Source of the DNA: Mya arenaria
Taxonomy: Eukaryota > Mollusca > Bivalvia > Myida > Myidae
Direction of reading: 5' to 3'
Assembly: GCF_026914265.1 (NCBI RefSeq)
Contig: NC_069129.1
Location: 22,491,945-22,555,944, forward strand
Length of the DNA stretch: 64,000 nt
Under the pieces are notes generated by a model. The model ran no database searches, was not told where the DNA came from, and saw only the letters and a program-made list of their open reading frames with translations. Both the position numbers and the translations under genes were made by a program. This document shows, one piece after another, positions 22,725 to 36,205 of this stretch (position 1 is the first letter of the stretch; each line of letters begins with the position of its first letter).

Positions 22725-23935
22725 TGACGAATTGGGGGGTATCCGTTGGTCTATATGGTAGCCTGGTAAACAATTACCTTGCCATCTGTTGGGTTATATA
22801 GTAGCATTGTAAAAAATTAGTGGGCGATCCGTTGGGCTATATAGTAGCCTCGTAAACAATTGGGAGGTATCCGTTGGTATATATGGTGGCCTGGTAAAGC
22901 ATTACCGGGCCATCTGTTGGGCTATATAGTATCATTGGCACCAAAAGTGGGCGATCCGTTTGGCTAATTAGTAGCCTGGTTAACGATGAGTGGGCTATTT
23001 GTTGGGATATGTAGGAGCCTGTGAACAGTGGGCTATAGAGTAGTCTGGTAAACAATTAGTAAGCTATCTGTTGGTCTATATAATAGCCTTAAAACCAATT
23101 AGTGAGTTATCTGTTGGGCTATTTAGTAGCCTGGTAAACAATTAGTAAGCTATCTGTTTGTCTATATAATAGCCTTAACACTAACTAGTGAGATATCTGT
23201 TGGGCTATTTAGTAGCCTGGTAAACAATTAGTAAGCTATCTGTTGGTCTATTTAGCAGCCTGGTAAACAATTAGTAAGCTATCTGTTGGTCTATATAATA
23301 GCCTTAAAACTAATTAGTAAGTTATCTGTTGGGCTATTTAGTAGCCTGGTAAACAATTAGTGGCCTATGTGTTGGGCTATATAGTTGCCTGGTAAACAAT
23401 TAGTGGGCTATGTGTTGGGCTATATAGTAGCCTGGTAAACAATTAGTGGCCTATGTGTTGGGCTATATAGTAGCCTGATAAACAATTAGTGGGCTATCTG
23501 TTGGGCTATTTTGTAACCTCGTAAATAATTAGCGGGCTATCTGTTGGGCTATATAGTAGCCTGGTAAACAATTAGTGGGCTATCTGTTGGGCTATTTTGT
23601 AACCTCGTAAACAATTAGCGGGCTGTCTGTTGGGCTATATAGTAGCCTGGTAAACAATTAGTGGGCTGTCTGTTGGGCTATATAGTATCCTAGTAAACAA
23701 TTAGTGGGTTATCTGTTGGCCTATATAGTAGCCTGGTAAACAATTAGTAGGCTATCTGTTGGGCTATATAGTAGCCATATACAAATTAGTGGGCTATCTG
23801 TTGGGCTATATATTAACCCGGTAAATAATTAGTGGGTCATATGTTGGGCTATTTAGTAGCCTGGTAAACAATAAGTGGGCTATCTGTTGGGCTATATAGT
23901 AGCCTAGTAAAATATAAGTTGGCTATCTGTTGGGG
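22725..23935. repeat. 43-base minisatellite, about 28 copies
   Basis: Tandem copies of a unit of about 43 bases. The consensus contains tatctgttgggctatatagt followed by agcctggtaaacaattagtggg. The middle (23300-23900) is most regular, and the left end, near 22725-23000, is diverged. The unit length is not a multiple of three and no frame runs through it, so it is non-coding. Confidence 0.95.
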
Positions 23936-26260
23936 AATTCGTGAATGGCAGTACCTATACAAGTTTCAGTATGTAATAACTTTACTTTTCAACCATATGT
24001 TTGAAGACAAACATGTCGATCCTTGCTTAACATGGCTTAGCATTGAATTGGCGTACCCGTGACTACAAAATGACAGCGGGACAAGTGGAAGTATTATATT
24101 TTACCGATAAGAGTATTGAAAGTATTTTGCTTCTTTCTAATGTCATAGCCCTGTGGCAATGTGCCCTTAGTTGTTCGTTATGTAGAGTTTTGTAACGAGT
24201 CATATGTAGATGTACGATCGCTGAAGGCGCCGCTGCTCTATTTAGATCCTTGGGTTATAGTAAGCTCTGACATTAATCGACATGTTGACGCTCTCAGCTA
24301 ACGTAAATCGCCTAGTCAGCTTTTCCCATACTTAATCAGAATAAGCATATTAATTCCAGCGCATGCGTATTGCAAATATACAATGGATTATGATAATATT
24401 TTTCATTTTGGAAATAGACAGCGCATGACAAACTAAAACCATTTGATAAACATATGAATATGACATATATTCTTTAAACCCGCACTCTTTCAGCGATGTT
24501 CGTTTTATGGTCGTAATGTTTTGGTTTATAAAGATCATTGAAATATCGAATATAAATATTGAGTAATCGTTTTTGCAAAAAGTCATTTCACTGTCAATGC
24601 AAATGAATATCTATTAAGATGTCCATTGAAAATATCTAATTGAAAGTACAGACATGTTAGATAATCTTCGGTCGCTAATACAAACTTAATTAATATACAG
24701 TACACCGAGACGCGCCAATTGCTCCATAGTATCTTATTTCTATCGTTATTTATTAACGTTTGAAAAGCAATCTGCATGCTCATCTTTAGAAACTAAGTGA
24801 TGCTTTAAGTCATTTCATAAGTGCTTTGTTTCTATCAATACTGCTATTGGAAACAAGTCTCTGCAACACTAAAAAGCGTTATATGTGAATTAAAATCCCG
24901 AGCACATTTAAGCTCCAAAAGGGTTGGAAAAAGGTGAACAAGCCTGGATATGGGAAAGGGACACTTATAAAGACGCACTTTTGCTCCCAAATAAGATTTA
25001 CCACAATTAATACAATTTTTTTGATGTACCAAAAACGTTGAATAAATGTAAAAAAAACAACAAATAATGGTTCTTGTAAAGGATACTGAGGTTTGATTTA
25101 AAAGAAAGGTGCAAAAAATATGGTCTTTCTACCTTATGAGACTCTTGTAGATCACAGTAAATCTTTAGTTCTCACCAATCAATTAATAAATTTGCGTTAC
25201 ACGTCTACACTCTTGTTATCAGTTATTCATATTTTCAATAAATGCATTATTTAGTAGGTAGTTAAAGGTGTATCACTCAAAATTTATGGTTGTTTTACTG
25301 CATGTATATATTGATTTTAAAGGTGCACACACAACTTACGATACACAAACGAACACCACTAAGAACGACAATTGATTGTTCATTGAAAATACAACTTGGC
25401 TCTTTTTTGAAGTGGGTCTTTTTTATCTGGTCAAAACTTCTCGAAAGTTCTTAAGTAGCTTATTCTTGTTCTTGATTATTTCTAAACAAAAACAGATTTC
25501 ACAGATATCACACAAATTATAACAAATCAAAAATGGTGAGCATGTTTTGAGGGTCCTAAGATGTAAAGAGAAAATTGGGGCCTGTTTAATTAAAATTATG
25601 TAAATTATACAATGCAAACATCAGGGACTAAACCAGTAGCCAAACATCTAACGAAGACCACATCTTAGGCTGTACAGAGACTAAACGAGGGACAAACAGC
25701 GTCAAAGAACAACACATCCGACTTCACGTGCAACAAAATACCTTTAATAGTAAATGTTGGGGTTATCGCCTTGGTATTGGCACCGAAATAGAAAATATAC
25801 TTAACATGTTAAGTAGTATCCAACCTAATATATGTCCAACACTTATCAACAATATCAACATTCAAAATACGAATATTTCACATTTTGAAGAACCAAAGCG
25901 TCTGTACTTTTCTTCAATATAGACGGATGGACCTTGCAGAAAACATGAAGAAAAATTGTTATGACTGACACCTCATTGATAGATGATACGTTTAAGGTAC
26001 CAGTTGAAAATAATGAGCAGTTTCTTCCGAGCAGTAAAAATTTAAGAAAAACAGTCAAAATTTTGGTCTTAACCCATTAGAAACTCTCTTTCTATCCGAA
26101 CATATCCCATCCATCCGATGCACTAACAGCTCGATGGACGGGGTACTTGATGCATATTCAACACTTACCTATGTCAACGTTACTTGTTAGGATAGTTTCA
26201 AGAGTGTTATTGTATTTATGTCGTAGGCTTGACTTTCGCTGAATAATATAAAAAAAACAC
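23936..26260. other. Intergenic with one MITE
   Basis: No gene supported. Contains MITE copy a at about 24967-25330. The short open frames here are AT-rich and show no domain. Confidence 0.55.
24967..25330. mobile_element. AT-rich MITE, copy a
   Basis: Shares cccaaataagatttaccaca, ggttctt...ggata, taccttatgagac and a long middle part with the copies at 26261-26630 and 31329-31660. The left end is aaagacgcacttttgctccc. The right end is worn. Confidence 0.8.
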
Positions 26261-26630
26261 TTAAAGATGCACTCTTACTCCCAAATAAGATTTACCACAA
26301 TTTAAAGAATTGTTTAAATGAACTAAAAAGGATGAATAAATTCCAACATCAATGGTTCTTACGTAGGATACCAAGTTTAGTCTGAAAGAATGGTGCAGAA
26401 TGCACGGTAATTCTACCTTATGAGACGACAGTAGCTTATAGTAAAACCTTTAGCATTCACTAATCATTTAATATTTTTGCGTTTTCAGCTATTAAATACA
26501 CGGTTACAGTCTTGTTGTCAGTAATTGATATTTATCCATAGATGTATTATTTAGTAAGTAGTTAAAGGTCAGTCACAATAAATGTTTGGTTTAAATGTGT
26601 ATGTATTGATTTTGAATAAGAGTGTCTTTT
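26261..26630. mobile_element. AT-rich MITE, copy b, upstream of beta-tubulin
   Basis: Left end ttaaagatgcactcttactc, right end gaataagagtgtc: imperfect inverted ends. Same family as copies a and c. It ends about 65 bases before the candidate RFX site of the tubulin promoter. Confidence 0.8.
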
Positions 26631-26693
26631 TAAATGAGTATATCCCCAAAATAAAATCATTTCAGACTTTCGCACTGCGCGGTATGTTATTTA

Positions 26694-26728
26694 GTCGCCA
26701 TAGTAATATCGGAATCAACTGTATAAAA
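26694..26728 (+). promoter_or_regulatory. Beta-tubulin core promoter: X-box-like site and TATA box
   Basis: GTCGCCATAGTAAT at 26694-26707 fits the RFX X-box pattern (RYYNYYATRRNRAC) at 13 of 14 positions. TATAAAA lies at 26722-26728. The start codon is about 78 bases past the TATA box, so a short 5' UTR is expected. X-boxes mark ciliary genes in many animals. The TATA call is good; the RFX role is inference. Confidence 0.55.
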
Positions 26729-26805
26729 CCAGGCATCTTTGAGCTAAACGGCACCTCACGGGCTGTATTTACGTGGAAATACTTCTGCTCTCGTAACTTT
26801 TCAAT

Positions 26806-28444
<1,639 letters not shown>

Positions 28445-28454
28445 ACAAAATCCG

Positions 28455-28460
28455 AATAAA
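28455..28460 (+). terminator. Polyadenylation signal of beta-tubulin
   Basis: AATAAA 11 bases after the stop codon. It is close to the stop; a later signal may also be used. Confidence 0.5.
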
Positions 28461-29093
28461 ACATAAACAATAATTCAATTGATGGTCCGCTTTAAATTTA
28501 TTTTATCTCAAATACACGATTACTGGTAAAGAAAATCCATATTTGATAATAAATACTTTTTCCAAATGTTATGGTTTCTCGTTTTTATAAAATCAAAGAT
28601 TCGTTTTGTAATAAATATGAGGTTTAATATCGAAACAAACAATACTTACATTTATATTTCCACTAGTTTCATCTCCGTGTTATTGTGGTAGCGCCAATAG
28701 TTTCTGCGCAGATTACATACATGTTTTATTCAAATGTTTTATTCAAATGTGCGAACGGTATATTCCATTTTGTAGTGTTTATATTGTTGGAAAGCGTGAA
28801 CATAATTCTTCTTTGTTATAAATTAGGTAAACATTGCCACTGGACAAGCCCCAATAGTTTCATTTGAAACAAAACTGCATTGAGGATCTAACATATATAC
28901 CAAATACAAATAGTACAGTAGTTTCTGACAAGTTTTGTTTTAATATTTTCTATTCATGAAGGTGAGGAGATTCTGAACAAGCCATATTTTAATGCGACTG
29001 ATTAATATTGTTTTAAGTTTACGTTTTTAAATCTTTACAGATTTATTGGATGTACTATGTTTGCATTTTAATGTGGTTTAATCATCGAGTGCT
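28461..29093. other. Intergenic after beta-tubulin
   Basis: No gene supported. From about 29047 the text (tgtttgcattttaatgtggtt) matches 41318 onward, the outer edge of the second duplication. Confidence 0.55.
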
Positions 29094-29097
29094 TTAA

Positions 29098-29581
29098 AGG
29101 GGCTGTACTCCGTGTATGATGAAATAGCAAAAATTGTCGAAAACTGACATAAACTTGGTATCGATGTGTACAATGCATTGAAACTTATTAACTGAAGTAC
29201 CACATAGTTTACAAATAATTTATTTTCGCAGTTTTTTCGTATTTTTCCATTAAAAAAGATTACTAGGTATGTCTACCAAGAAGAATTCATTCCTTACTCG
29301 TGATTGGCTAGTCGATGTTATCACGTGATATTACAAAGTCAGGTATATGGCTTAATATTCCAACTGTATAAGGTAAGCCTCCATAGCACAGTGGATACAA
29401 CACTGGGCTTCAATTTTGGCGACACCGGTTCGAACCCGGACTCCGACTCGGTTTATTTTTTACATTTTGGTATTTTTTTACAATTATGATCTCAAAGAAT
29501 AAAACATTTTATTAAATAATGGTCCTGAGATTCGTTACAGAAAAAAAAAACTTTTTGGTGCCAATCTGGTGTACAGTCCCT
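29098..29581. mobile_element. TTAA-flanked MITE carrying a tRNA-like segment
   Basis: Inverted ends AGGGGCTGTACTCCG and, reverse-complemented, AGGGACTGTACACCAG, each next to TTAA (29094-29097 and 29582-29585). The empty site survives in the duplicate near 41350. Inside are a perfect Pol III A box, TAGCACAGTGG (29384-29394), and a B box, GGTTCGAACCC (29427-29437), with a good T-stem but no acceptor stem. It is related to 57872-58289, which shares the ends and the aaaattgtcraaaact stretch but not the tRNA-like part. Confidence 0.8.
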
Positions 29582-30464
29582 TTAAGCGATGAACATGCAA
29601 CGAGCGTTACGGAAAATACACATGTCGTTCAATCTCTCAACCTTTGAAAGCAACAAATATTCATTCAAATATTATATCATTAAGGCTTTTGGTTCAGACG
29701 CTTCAAGCCATCTTTTATTTCAACGAACCATAGCGTACACTAGTTTCTATGGTGGCTGATTTTTTTCAATTTTAAATGTTTGAATTTTCCGCGTGAATAT
29801 TTAAAAATATACCAAATTTTATTGTCCGCGAATATTCATAATTTAACGCTCGATTTGATGGAATGCAAAAATGATAATATAACTTACATTTTGGTACATG
29901 TAGTTTAGGGTATACCCGGGTTGGCGTTTAAAGGTTGTAGACCACTAATTAATTTTCCTATATGTTTTATAGTGAATTGACCGATAACTATGATTTCGAG
30001 TGTTTCACGGCCCCAACACCATATATAGAATGAATGTTCCTCTTATGTACTTAACTTTAAACAGCATAAGAAAAAGAGTAAAGATTTTTCAAATATAAAA
30101 TTGGTTGAACGTAACAACTATGTATTCGAAAAAGTGCGAAATTCCGCGTAGGAGTCATTCGGAACTCCTCGGCCATTTTCATCGAAACCAACCTCGGATG
30201 TATCTGTAGAAGTAAAGTTCGTAAAGTTTTGGATAATGGTATAAAATAATTGTAGTGTTTTAACATGTATTTTCTATCTTAGTTTAAATTAGTTGCCAGC
30301 GAAGTGAATACTTGCATAAATAATTAAGAGTCCAAAGCATGAAGCCTTTTAGTTTAACTGCTAAACGCGATCTACTTGCAGCGTAGTAAAAGTGTTTAGA
30401 TTTTTGACCGTGTAAACCGTCCATATACATCCGAGTTGTTTGCGATGGAGTTTCGAATGCTTAC

Positions 30465-31065
30465 AACGAAGTTGGTGAAACTGTAAGGAATAAAAATAGA
30501 TCAAGTTGATCCAGCATGTTCTGCATTTTTTTAAACCACAAACCATTCAGATTCAAAACATACAAAGATGGATAGTAACTAATGTTCCGATATATGTTAA
30601 TAAGAAGAAAAACAAATATGAAACCGAGAAGTCATTTCTGATTTGGTGTAATTTGCCCTATATACCACCATTGGAGTCATTCCAGTAGTGAAACTCACAT
30701 GTGAGCCGAGGGGAGATAGCTGCAAACTTCAATGTTAGTTATCTTCAAACAGTTGAATAAAACTAATTGATATGCAATTCTTTATACATTTCGTAGTATA
30801 AAATCATCATACTCGAGAAGGAGAATTATTCCAGCGACCTGTTTCAATGGAAACAATATGTTTATGGTTCTACTAAGTCTACAAAGTAGAACCATAAACA
30901 TGTGTGATATGTGCGTTTTCTGTTTATTAACATGTATCGGAACATTTGTTACTTTCCATCTTTTAATGTTTTGGAGCTGTATTGTTTGTGGTTTTAAGTA
31001 ATATAGAAAATGCTGGGTCTACTTGATATAGTTTTATTGCTCACAGTTTAACCACCTTGGTTTAA
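30465..31065. repeat. Foldback element: 150-base inverted repeat around a hairpin
   Basis: About 30468-30620 is the reverse complement, with scattered differences, of about 30908-31062 (shared ttattaaca, atcggaaca, gtttgtggtt, acttgat). The spacer holds a perfect hairpin with 17-base arms, atgtttatggttctact at 30858-30874 and its complement at 30885-30901. No frame. It resembles a foldback or palindromic MITE. Confidence 0.8.
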
Positions 31066-31328
31066 AGAAACAATTTTGAGGTCAGGTTCAAGCTTTTCCT
31101 TAATAAAGACGCTAAAGTATTTGTTTCTTTATTTGAAATTGACATTGATTCTGACTTTGTTTAATCGAATTGATCCACTAAAGTTTGCTTAATGACCATG
31201 ATTATGTTCTAAGTATCTAAAATGTGCTGATTTTTAAAAATGAAATGAATATTTCGAGCTATCAAGTCTATAGTTAATCGTATTAAACGATTTATATTGT
31301 AATTTAGAGTGCACCATTGTCTTTTTTA

Positions 31329-31660
31329 TTAAAGATGTACTATTTCTCCCATGTAAGATGTAACACAGTTAATAGTATTGTTTTAATATTCCAAGAAGGG
31401 TGAATAAATGTCGAAAACAATAATTCTTAACGATACCGAGTTTAATTTGAAAGAAATGTGCACAATACACGGTATTCCTACCTTATGAGACTATAGTAGA
31501 TCACTGTAATTCTTATGCATTCACCAATCATTTAATATTTTTGCGCTTTTTGCTATTAAATACACAGTTACACTCTTGTTTTCAGTAAAAGTTCATCAGT
31601 CAAAATAGATGTTTGTTAGACATGTGAATGTATTGATTTTGAATAAGAGTGTACCTTTAA
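31329..31660. mobile_element. AT-rich MITE, copy c
   Basis: Starts ttaaagatgtactatttctc and ends gaataagagtgtaccttta, whose reverse complement resembles the start. This is the clearest terminal repeats of the family. Confidence 0.8.
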
Positions 31661-31779
31661 TGCACTAAAAATTATTTATTTCAAAAGCTAATCATTGAAG
31701 TAGAGTGCTAGAACGTACAGTGAGCCATATAGGTATCAGTTGAGTATCATAACTTATTTTGAAGTGTTTTATGTCTATC

Positions 31780-34700
31780 GTATGGTGGCCCATTACTGCC
31801 GTAAGATAACCTGATAAAGATAGCGAATCGTTTCGTCTTAACCACCTAATTTCCGCGATCATTTTCTAGCTATCTAGTTGAAAATCGCGAAACTGTTTTG
31901 ATAAGTTAAATGGCATACGACTAAAACCGGGATTAAAAGTGCCCAGAAATCCCACTTTATTACCTTTTCATGCTGTACAACCCTAACCATTTATCTAGTT
32001 ATGGTTCGAATTCCACTTCATAAGTGACGTGCAAACTTTGGTTGCCTTGATTAGATTCCTGTTACAACTTATCTATAAATGCATTTCTGGCTTCTTCTAG
32101 CAGTAACTGGTTATCTAGTTATGATTTGCGATTCCACTTAGTAAGTAACATTATAACTGTTTCACTTAATAAGATTCGTGGTTAACACTGGACAATTTAC
32201 GAACGTTATCGAGTTACCGCTAGAAAGGCGGTGGCATTGCAATGGCATGTAGAACAAGTATCAAAATGTCAAAACTTTCTAGCGGTTCAAATTAATGTTT
32301 TGAATATGAACTTTGGCGACTGATTCTTAAGAATATTACACTACATGTTATTGGTGTATACAGGCCTCCATCAGCTTCAACTTACGGCCAGTTCGTTGTA
32401 GACTTTTTTGATTTTATGGAACAAACCATGCCAAAATATTCAAACTTGTTAATAACGGGAGATTTCAATCTACATTTAAATGATGACAGCAATGCGGTAA
32501 CTGATTTCAAAAACTCTCTTTTTGCTATGGGACTAGAGCAACACGTCGACTTCAGTACCAATACTGGTGGAAACTGCTTAGACCTGCTCATTACGGAAAC
32601 AGTGAATGGTGTTGAGGTTCATTCATGTAAACCGGGTCCATATATCTCTGATCATTGTGTAGTAAAGACAGTTCTTAGAATCAAAAAAGAAAGCATAACA
32701 AGCAAAACTGTATCCAGTAGGAACTTTCGGGAAATTAACCCATCAACTTTCTCAAATGACCTCGGCAAAATTGATATAGTCGAAACTGGTATAAATGATT
32801 TTGTTGACAAATTTGAACAAGAGATCACACAAGTATTAAACTGCCATGCACCACTTATTGAAAAAACTAAAATATGTAGAAAACCTAAACCATGGTTTAA
32901 TGAACATATACAGTCTCTCAAACAGCAGACCAGAAAGTTAGAGAGACTATGGCACAAATACCGCGAAACTCAACAGTTTGAAGCATTTAAAACATCAAGA
33001 AACAAATATAATTGTGAAATTAACAATGAGAAGACCAGAGTTTTGACCGAAAGGGTAATTAATGCAAAAGGTGACTCAAAGAAACTATACTCCTTGGTGT
33101 CTGAGTTGACAGGAACTAAGTCCGACAATCCTATGCCACCAAGTGAATCTGACACTGTTCTTGCTGAAAATTTCGCTGACTTTTTCATAAACAAAATTGA
33201 TAAAATACGCAATTCGCTGAAAAACTATGCTAGTTTCCAACCACAATGTAAGGATGTTCCGCATATTGAACATTTTGAAGAGTTAAACCAAAATGAAATA
33301 AATAAGCTTATATGCGAACTCAACACAACATCATCTGAATTAGATGTTCTGCCAACACACATCTTAAAGCAATACCTTAGTAACCTATTGCCAACTATTA
33401 CAACATTAGTAAATTTATCTCTTAAACACGGTGTATTTCCGGTCAAATATAAACAGGCTATCGTGAGACCTCTTCTTAAGAAAACTGGACTTGATCTAGA
33501 ACTTGCTAACTACAGACCAGTAAGTAATCTATCATTTCTATCAAAACTTGTTCAAAACAGTTCTGCTAAGACTCAACGCACACGCAGACAAACACAACCT
33601 TTTACCAAAACATCAGTCAGCATACAGGCGACATCATTCTTGTGAATCGGCACTTCTGCGACTTGTCAATGATATTCTTGGTGGAATGGAAAGACAAGAA
33701 GTCACCGCCTTGATTGCTATTGATCTTAGTGCTGCCTTTGATACTGTTGATCACACCATTTTGGTAGACGTACTTCATTATCAGTATGGAATGTGTGGTA
33801 CTGCGTTGAATTGGCTAGAGTCGTATCTAAGACCACGGAATTGTAGAGTTAGTGTTAATACATCTCTATCATCACCCCGTCCATTAGAATGTAGCGTTAC
33901 CCAAGGAAGCTGTTTGGGTCCCTGGCTATATCTAACCAATGCCGGTACTCTGTTTGATGTCATTCCTCCGTCGATTTCGGTGTACGGGTTCGCTGATGAT
34001 CATATCGCCCACAAATGCTTTAGTCCAGCGTCTCCAATACATGAACAGCAAAATATTCACGAACTAGAAACATGTGCAGTTACGATCAACAAGTGGATGA
34101 ACGCAAACAAACTAAAAATGAACACTTCCAAAACAGAATTCATTATGTTTGGCAGTAAGGCTCAACTAAATAAATGTGTCACTACAAATATAGATATTGC
34201 TGGTGATGCTGTACACCGAGAAAGCTGCATTAGATACTTAGGTGCCTATCTTGACGAAACCTTATCCTTTAAGGAACACGTGAAGCGTAAATGCCGCACT
34301 GCAATGTTGAACTTTTTCAGGGTGAAGTGTATACGAAAATATTTAACCAGAGCTGCAACCGAAATCCTTTTACTTTCACTTGTTATCTCTCATTTGGACT
34401 ACTGTAACCTTATATTGTATGGTATTTCTGAGATAGAGTTAACCAAAATGCAGCGCATCCAAAATATGTGCGCAAAATTAGTTCTTAACCGAGGCAATTA
34501 TGACGGGGCCAAGCAAGCTCTCTTTGATCTGCACTGGCTGCCAATAAAGGCTAGAATCAACTTCAAGATATTGACAGTTATGTTCAACTGTGGCACTGGT
34601 AGGGCTCCTGCTTAATTGACTGAGTTATTGTCTGAGAGTGTAAGTCGTAGACAAGGATTAAGATCAGCTAGTGACCCTGGTATCAAGTATGATGTACCAT

Positions 34701-35209
34701 TTAACAAGAGAACAAGGTTTAACGATATAAGTTTTTGCACAATCGGACCAAAACTATGGAATAGTCTGACATTGTATATCAAGCAGTCAGTGTCTATTGA
34801 TGTGTTCAAGAAAAACCTCAAAACTCACTATTTTACACAGTTTTATGACTTGTTTTAAAACCGACTCCGATAAGAAATGTCTGATATTATATTTGATTTT
34901 TTAGAGTCTTAGAGTTTGTTTATTTTTCATTTTTTATCGGTTGCTTTGACCAATTATGTTTTTACTTCATGTACATATATTACTACTTTAGTCAATTACA
35001 ATCTAATGAATGTTGCAAGTTTTAATATATTATTGTTTAACTGCTTTATATTGTCTTATATCAAAATATGTTCAAATATTATGTTGGATTTATAGAGTAT
35101 GCATGTATTGTACAACGCCATTGAATATTATGTATAAAAATAGGCGTTTAATCAAATAAACACGTTTAACGTTTAACGTTTATCTTACGGCAGTTATATG
35201 CCACCATAC
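31780..35209. mobile_element. Inverted-repeat element interrupted by a LINE
   Basis: 31780-31808 and 35181-35209 are inverted copies matching at 26 of 29 positions (gtatggtggc...actgccgtaagata). The LINE ends exactly against the right arm. The left 500 bases after the first arm are non-coding and include an accgctagaaag hairpin pair (32215 and 32275 region). The simplest reading is that the LINE landed in an older inverted-repeat element. Confidence 0.65.
32335..35183 (+). mobile_element. Non-LTR retrotransposon (jockey/CR1/L2-like), dead, 5' truncated
   Basis: Frame one (about 32341-33560) holds the C-terminal part of the endonuclease: GVYRPPS, LLITGDFNLH and ISDHCVV. A linker follows, then the RT start ANYRPVSNLSFLSKL. 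After a one-base shift near 33549 the frame continues with SAYRRHHSCESALL, AIDLSAAFDTVDH, VTQGSCLGPWLYL and YGFADDH, then an in-frame TAA at 34613 and a C-terminal piece to 34858. The endonuclease N-terminus is missing. The 3' end has cgtttaa repeats, as in CR1-type elements. At least two disabling changes plus truncation, so inactive. Confidence 0.9.
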
Positions 35210-35974
35210 TTTCGCTTTATCCATCCAAATAATGTATATTTGCCTACTGTCTGGGTTAAATGGGAGGGCTGAGATTAGAATAAACCTTTTAAACAAAAGA
35301 TAATGTTTAATACATTCCGGTTGGCATATTCATGAAAAAGATATATGTTGCAATAATGTACATTATTTTGTGTAACCATGTTTTCAAGATTGAATGAGTT
35401 GTGTTTGCCTAAGCACCAAAAATTGCTTACATTGATAAGTATCCACATTTCCAAAAATGAATAAAAAGATATAAGAACAGTTTAAAATAAATCATACTAA
35501 ATAAAAAAATACGGATTTGCATATTGATAAACAGTGTTTTTTGCTGACAGAGAACATAATCACATTCCCCAACAGCATAACATTAGGAACTTCTCGGTGT
35601 CATCATTTCAGCCACTAGCTCTGGTAGAAAGCATAAAATAACATTGTCACTCCTTAGGTTCTTGATTTTATAACCAAATATTGCATGCACATTTTGGTCA
35701 CACATGTTACAGTTGATTAAACTTAACAGAATCACTATCTCAGCATTGTTCTCCAAAGTGAAGTCAATGGCAAAAGCATGTAAGCCATCACTACGGTATA
35801 GGTTGCGTAATCTACAAGTACATATAATCACAACTAACATAACAAAAAAAAGATGCATAGCACCAATAAAAATAGAAGAAAAAATGCAAGTAGATCACCA
35901 AAAAAGGTATTTACTTCAATGATAACTTGTTAAGTATACATGTTTTCGAAAGACATTATTGTTAGTCAAAACTT

Positions 35975-36205
35975 ATCTAATTTTACAACGAATGTAAAAC
36001 AAGCTATTGCAACATATATTAATCACTCTCTTTGGCACGATGTTTCGCAAGAGTGTGGGGTAAACCGGAGTACCAGGAGAAAACCCACTAGTCCGGCTTG
36101 GTGACCACAAACCAAACTCACATGCGCCCAGGCCGGGAATCGAACCCAAGTCGGGTAAGTGAGAAGCGAGTGCGCTAACAACTGCGCTAACCGAACAATC
36201 AATGC
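35975..36205 (-). mobile_element. tRNA-derived SINE, copy 1
   Basis: On the minus strand: A box-like gttagcgcagttgttagcgc, B box gggttcgattccc, then the shared body gtggtcaccaagccggac, and tail ttgtaaaatt. Same family as 45705-45940. Confidence 0.85.

Larger units (their letters stand above)
29586..31779. other. Insert-rich stretch, no gene
   Basis: The first 100 bases match 41350-41460; the rest is absent from the duplicate. Includes the palindromic element and MITE copy c listed separately. No coding region supported. Confidence 0.55.

Noticed and set aside
22725-23935. A CRISPR array
   Set aside because: Units of about 43 bases are contiguous without unique spacers, and the genome is animal. 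It is a minisatellite.
29384-29445. A tRNA gene
   Set aside because: The A and B boxes and T-stem are good, but no acceptor stem pairs and it lies inside a MITE, so it is a tRNA-like segment.
32335-35183. A retrovirus or LTR element because of the reverse transcriptase
   Set aside because: There is an AP-type endonuclease before the RT, no LTRs, gag or integrase, and a CR1-like 3' tail. It is a LINE.
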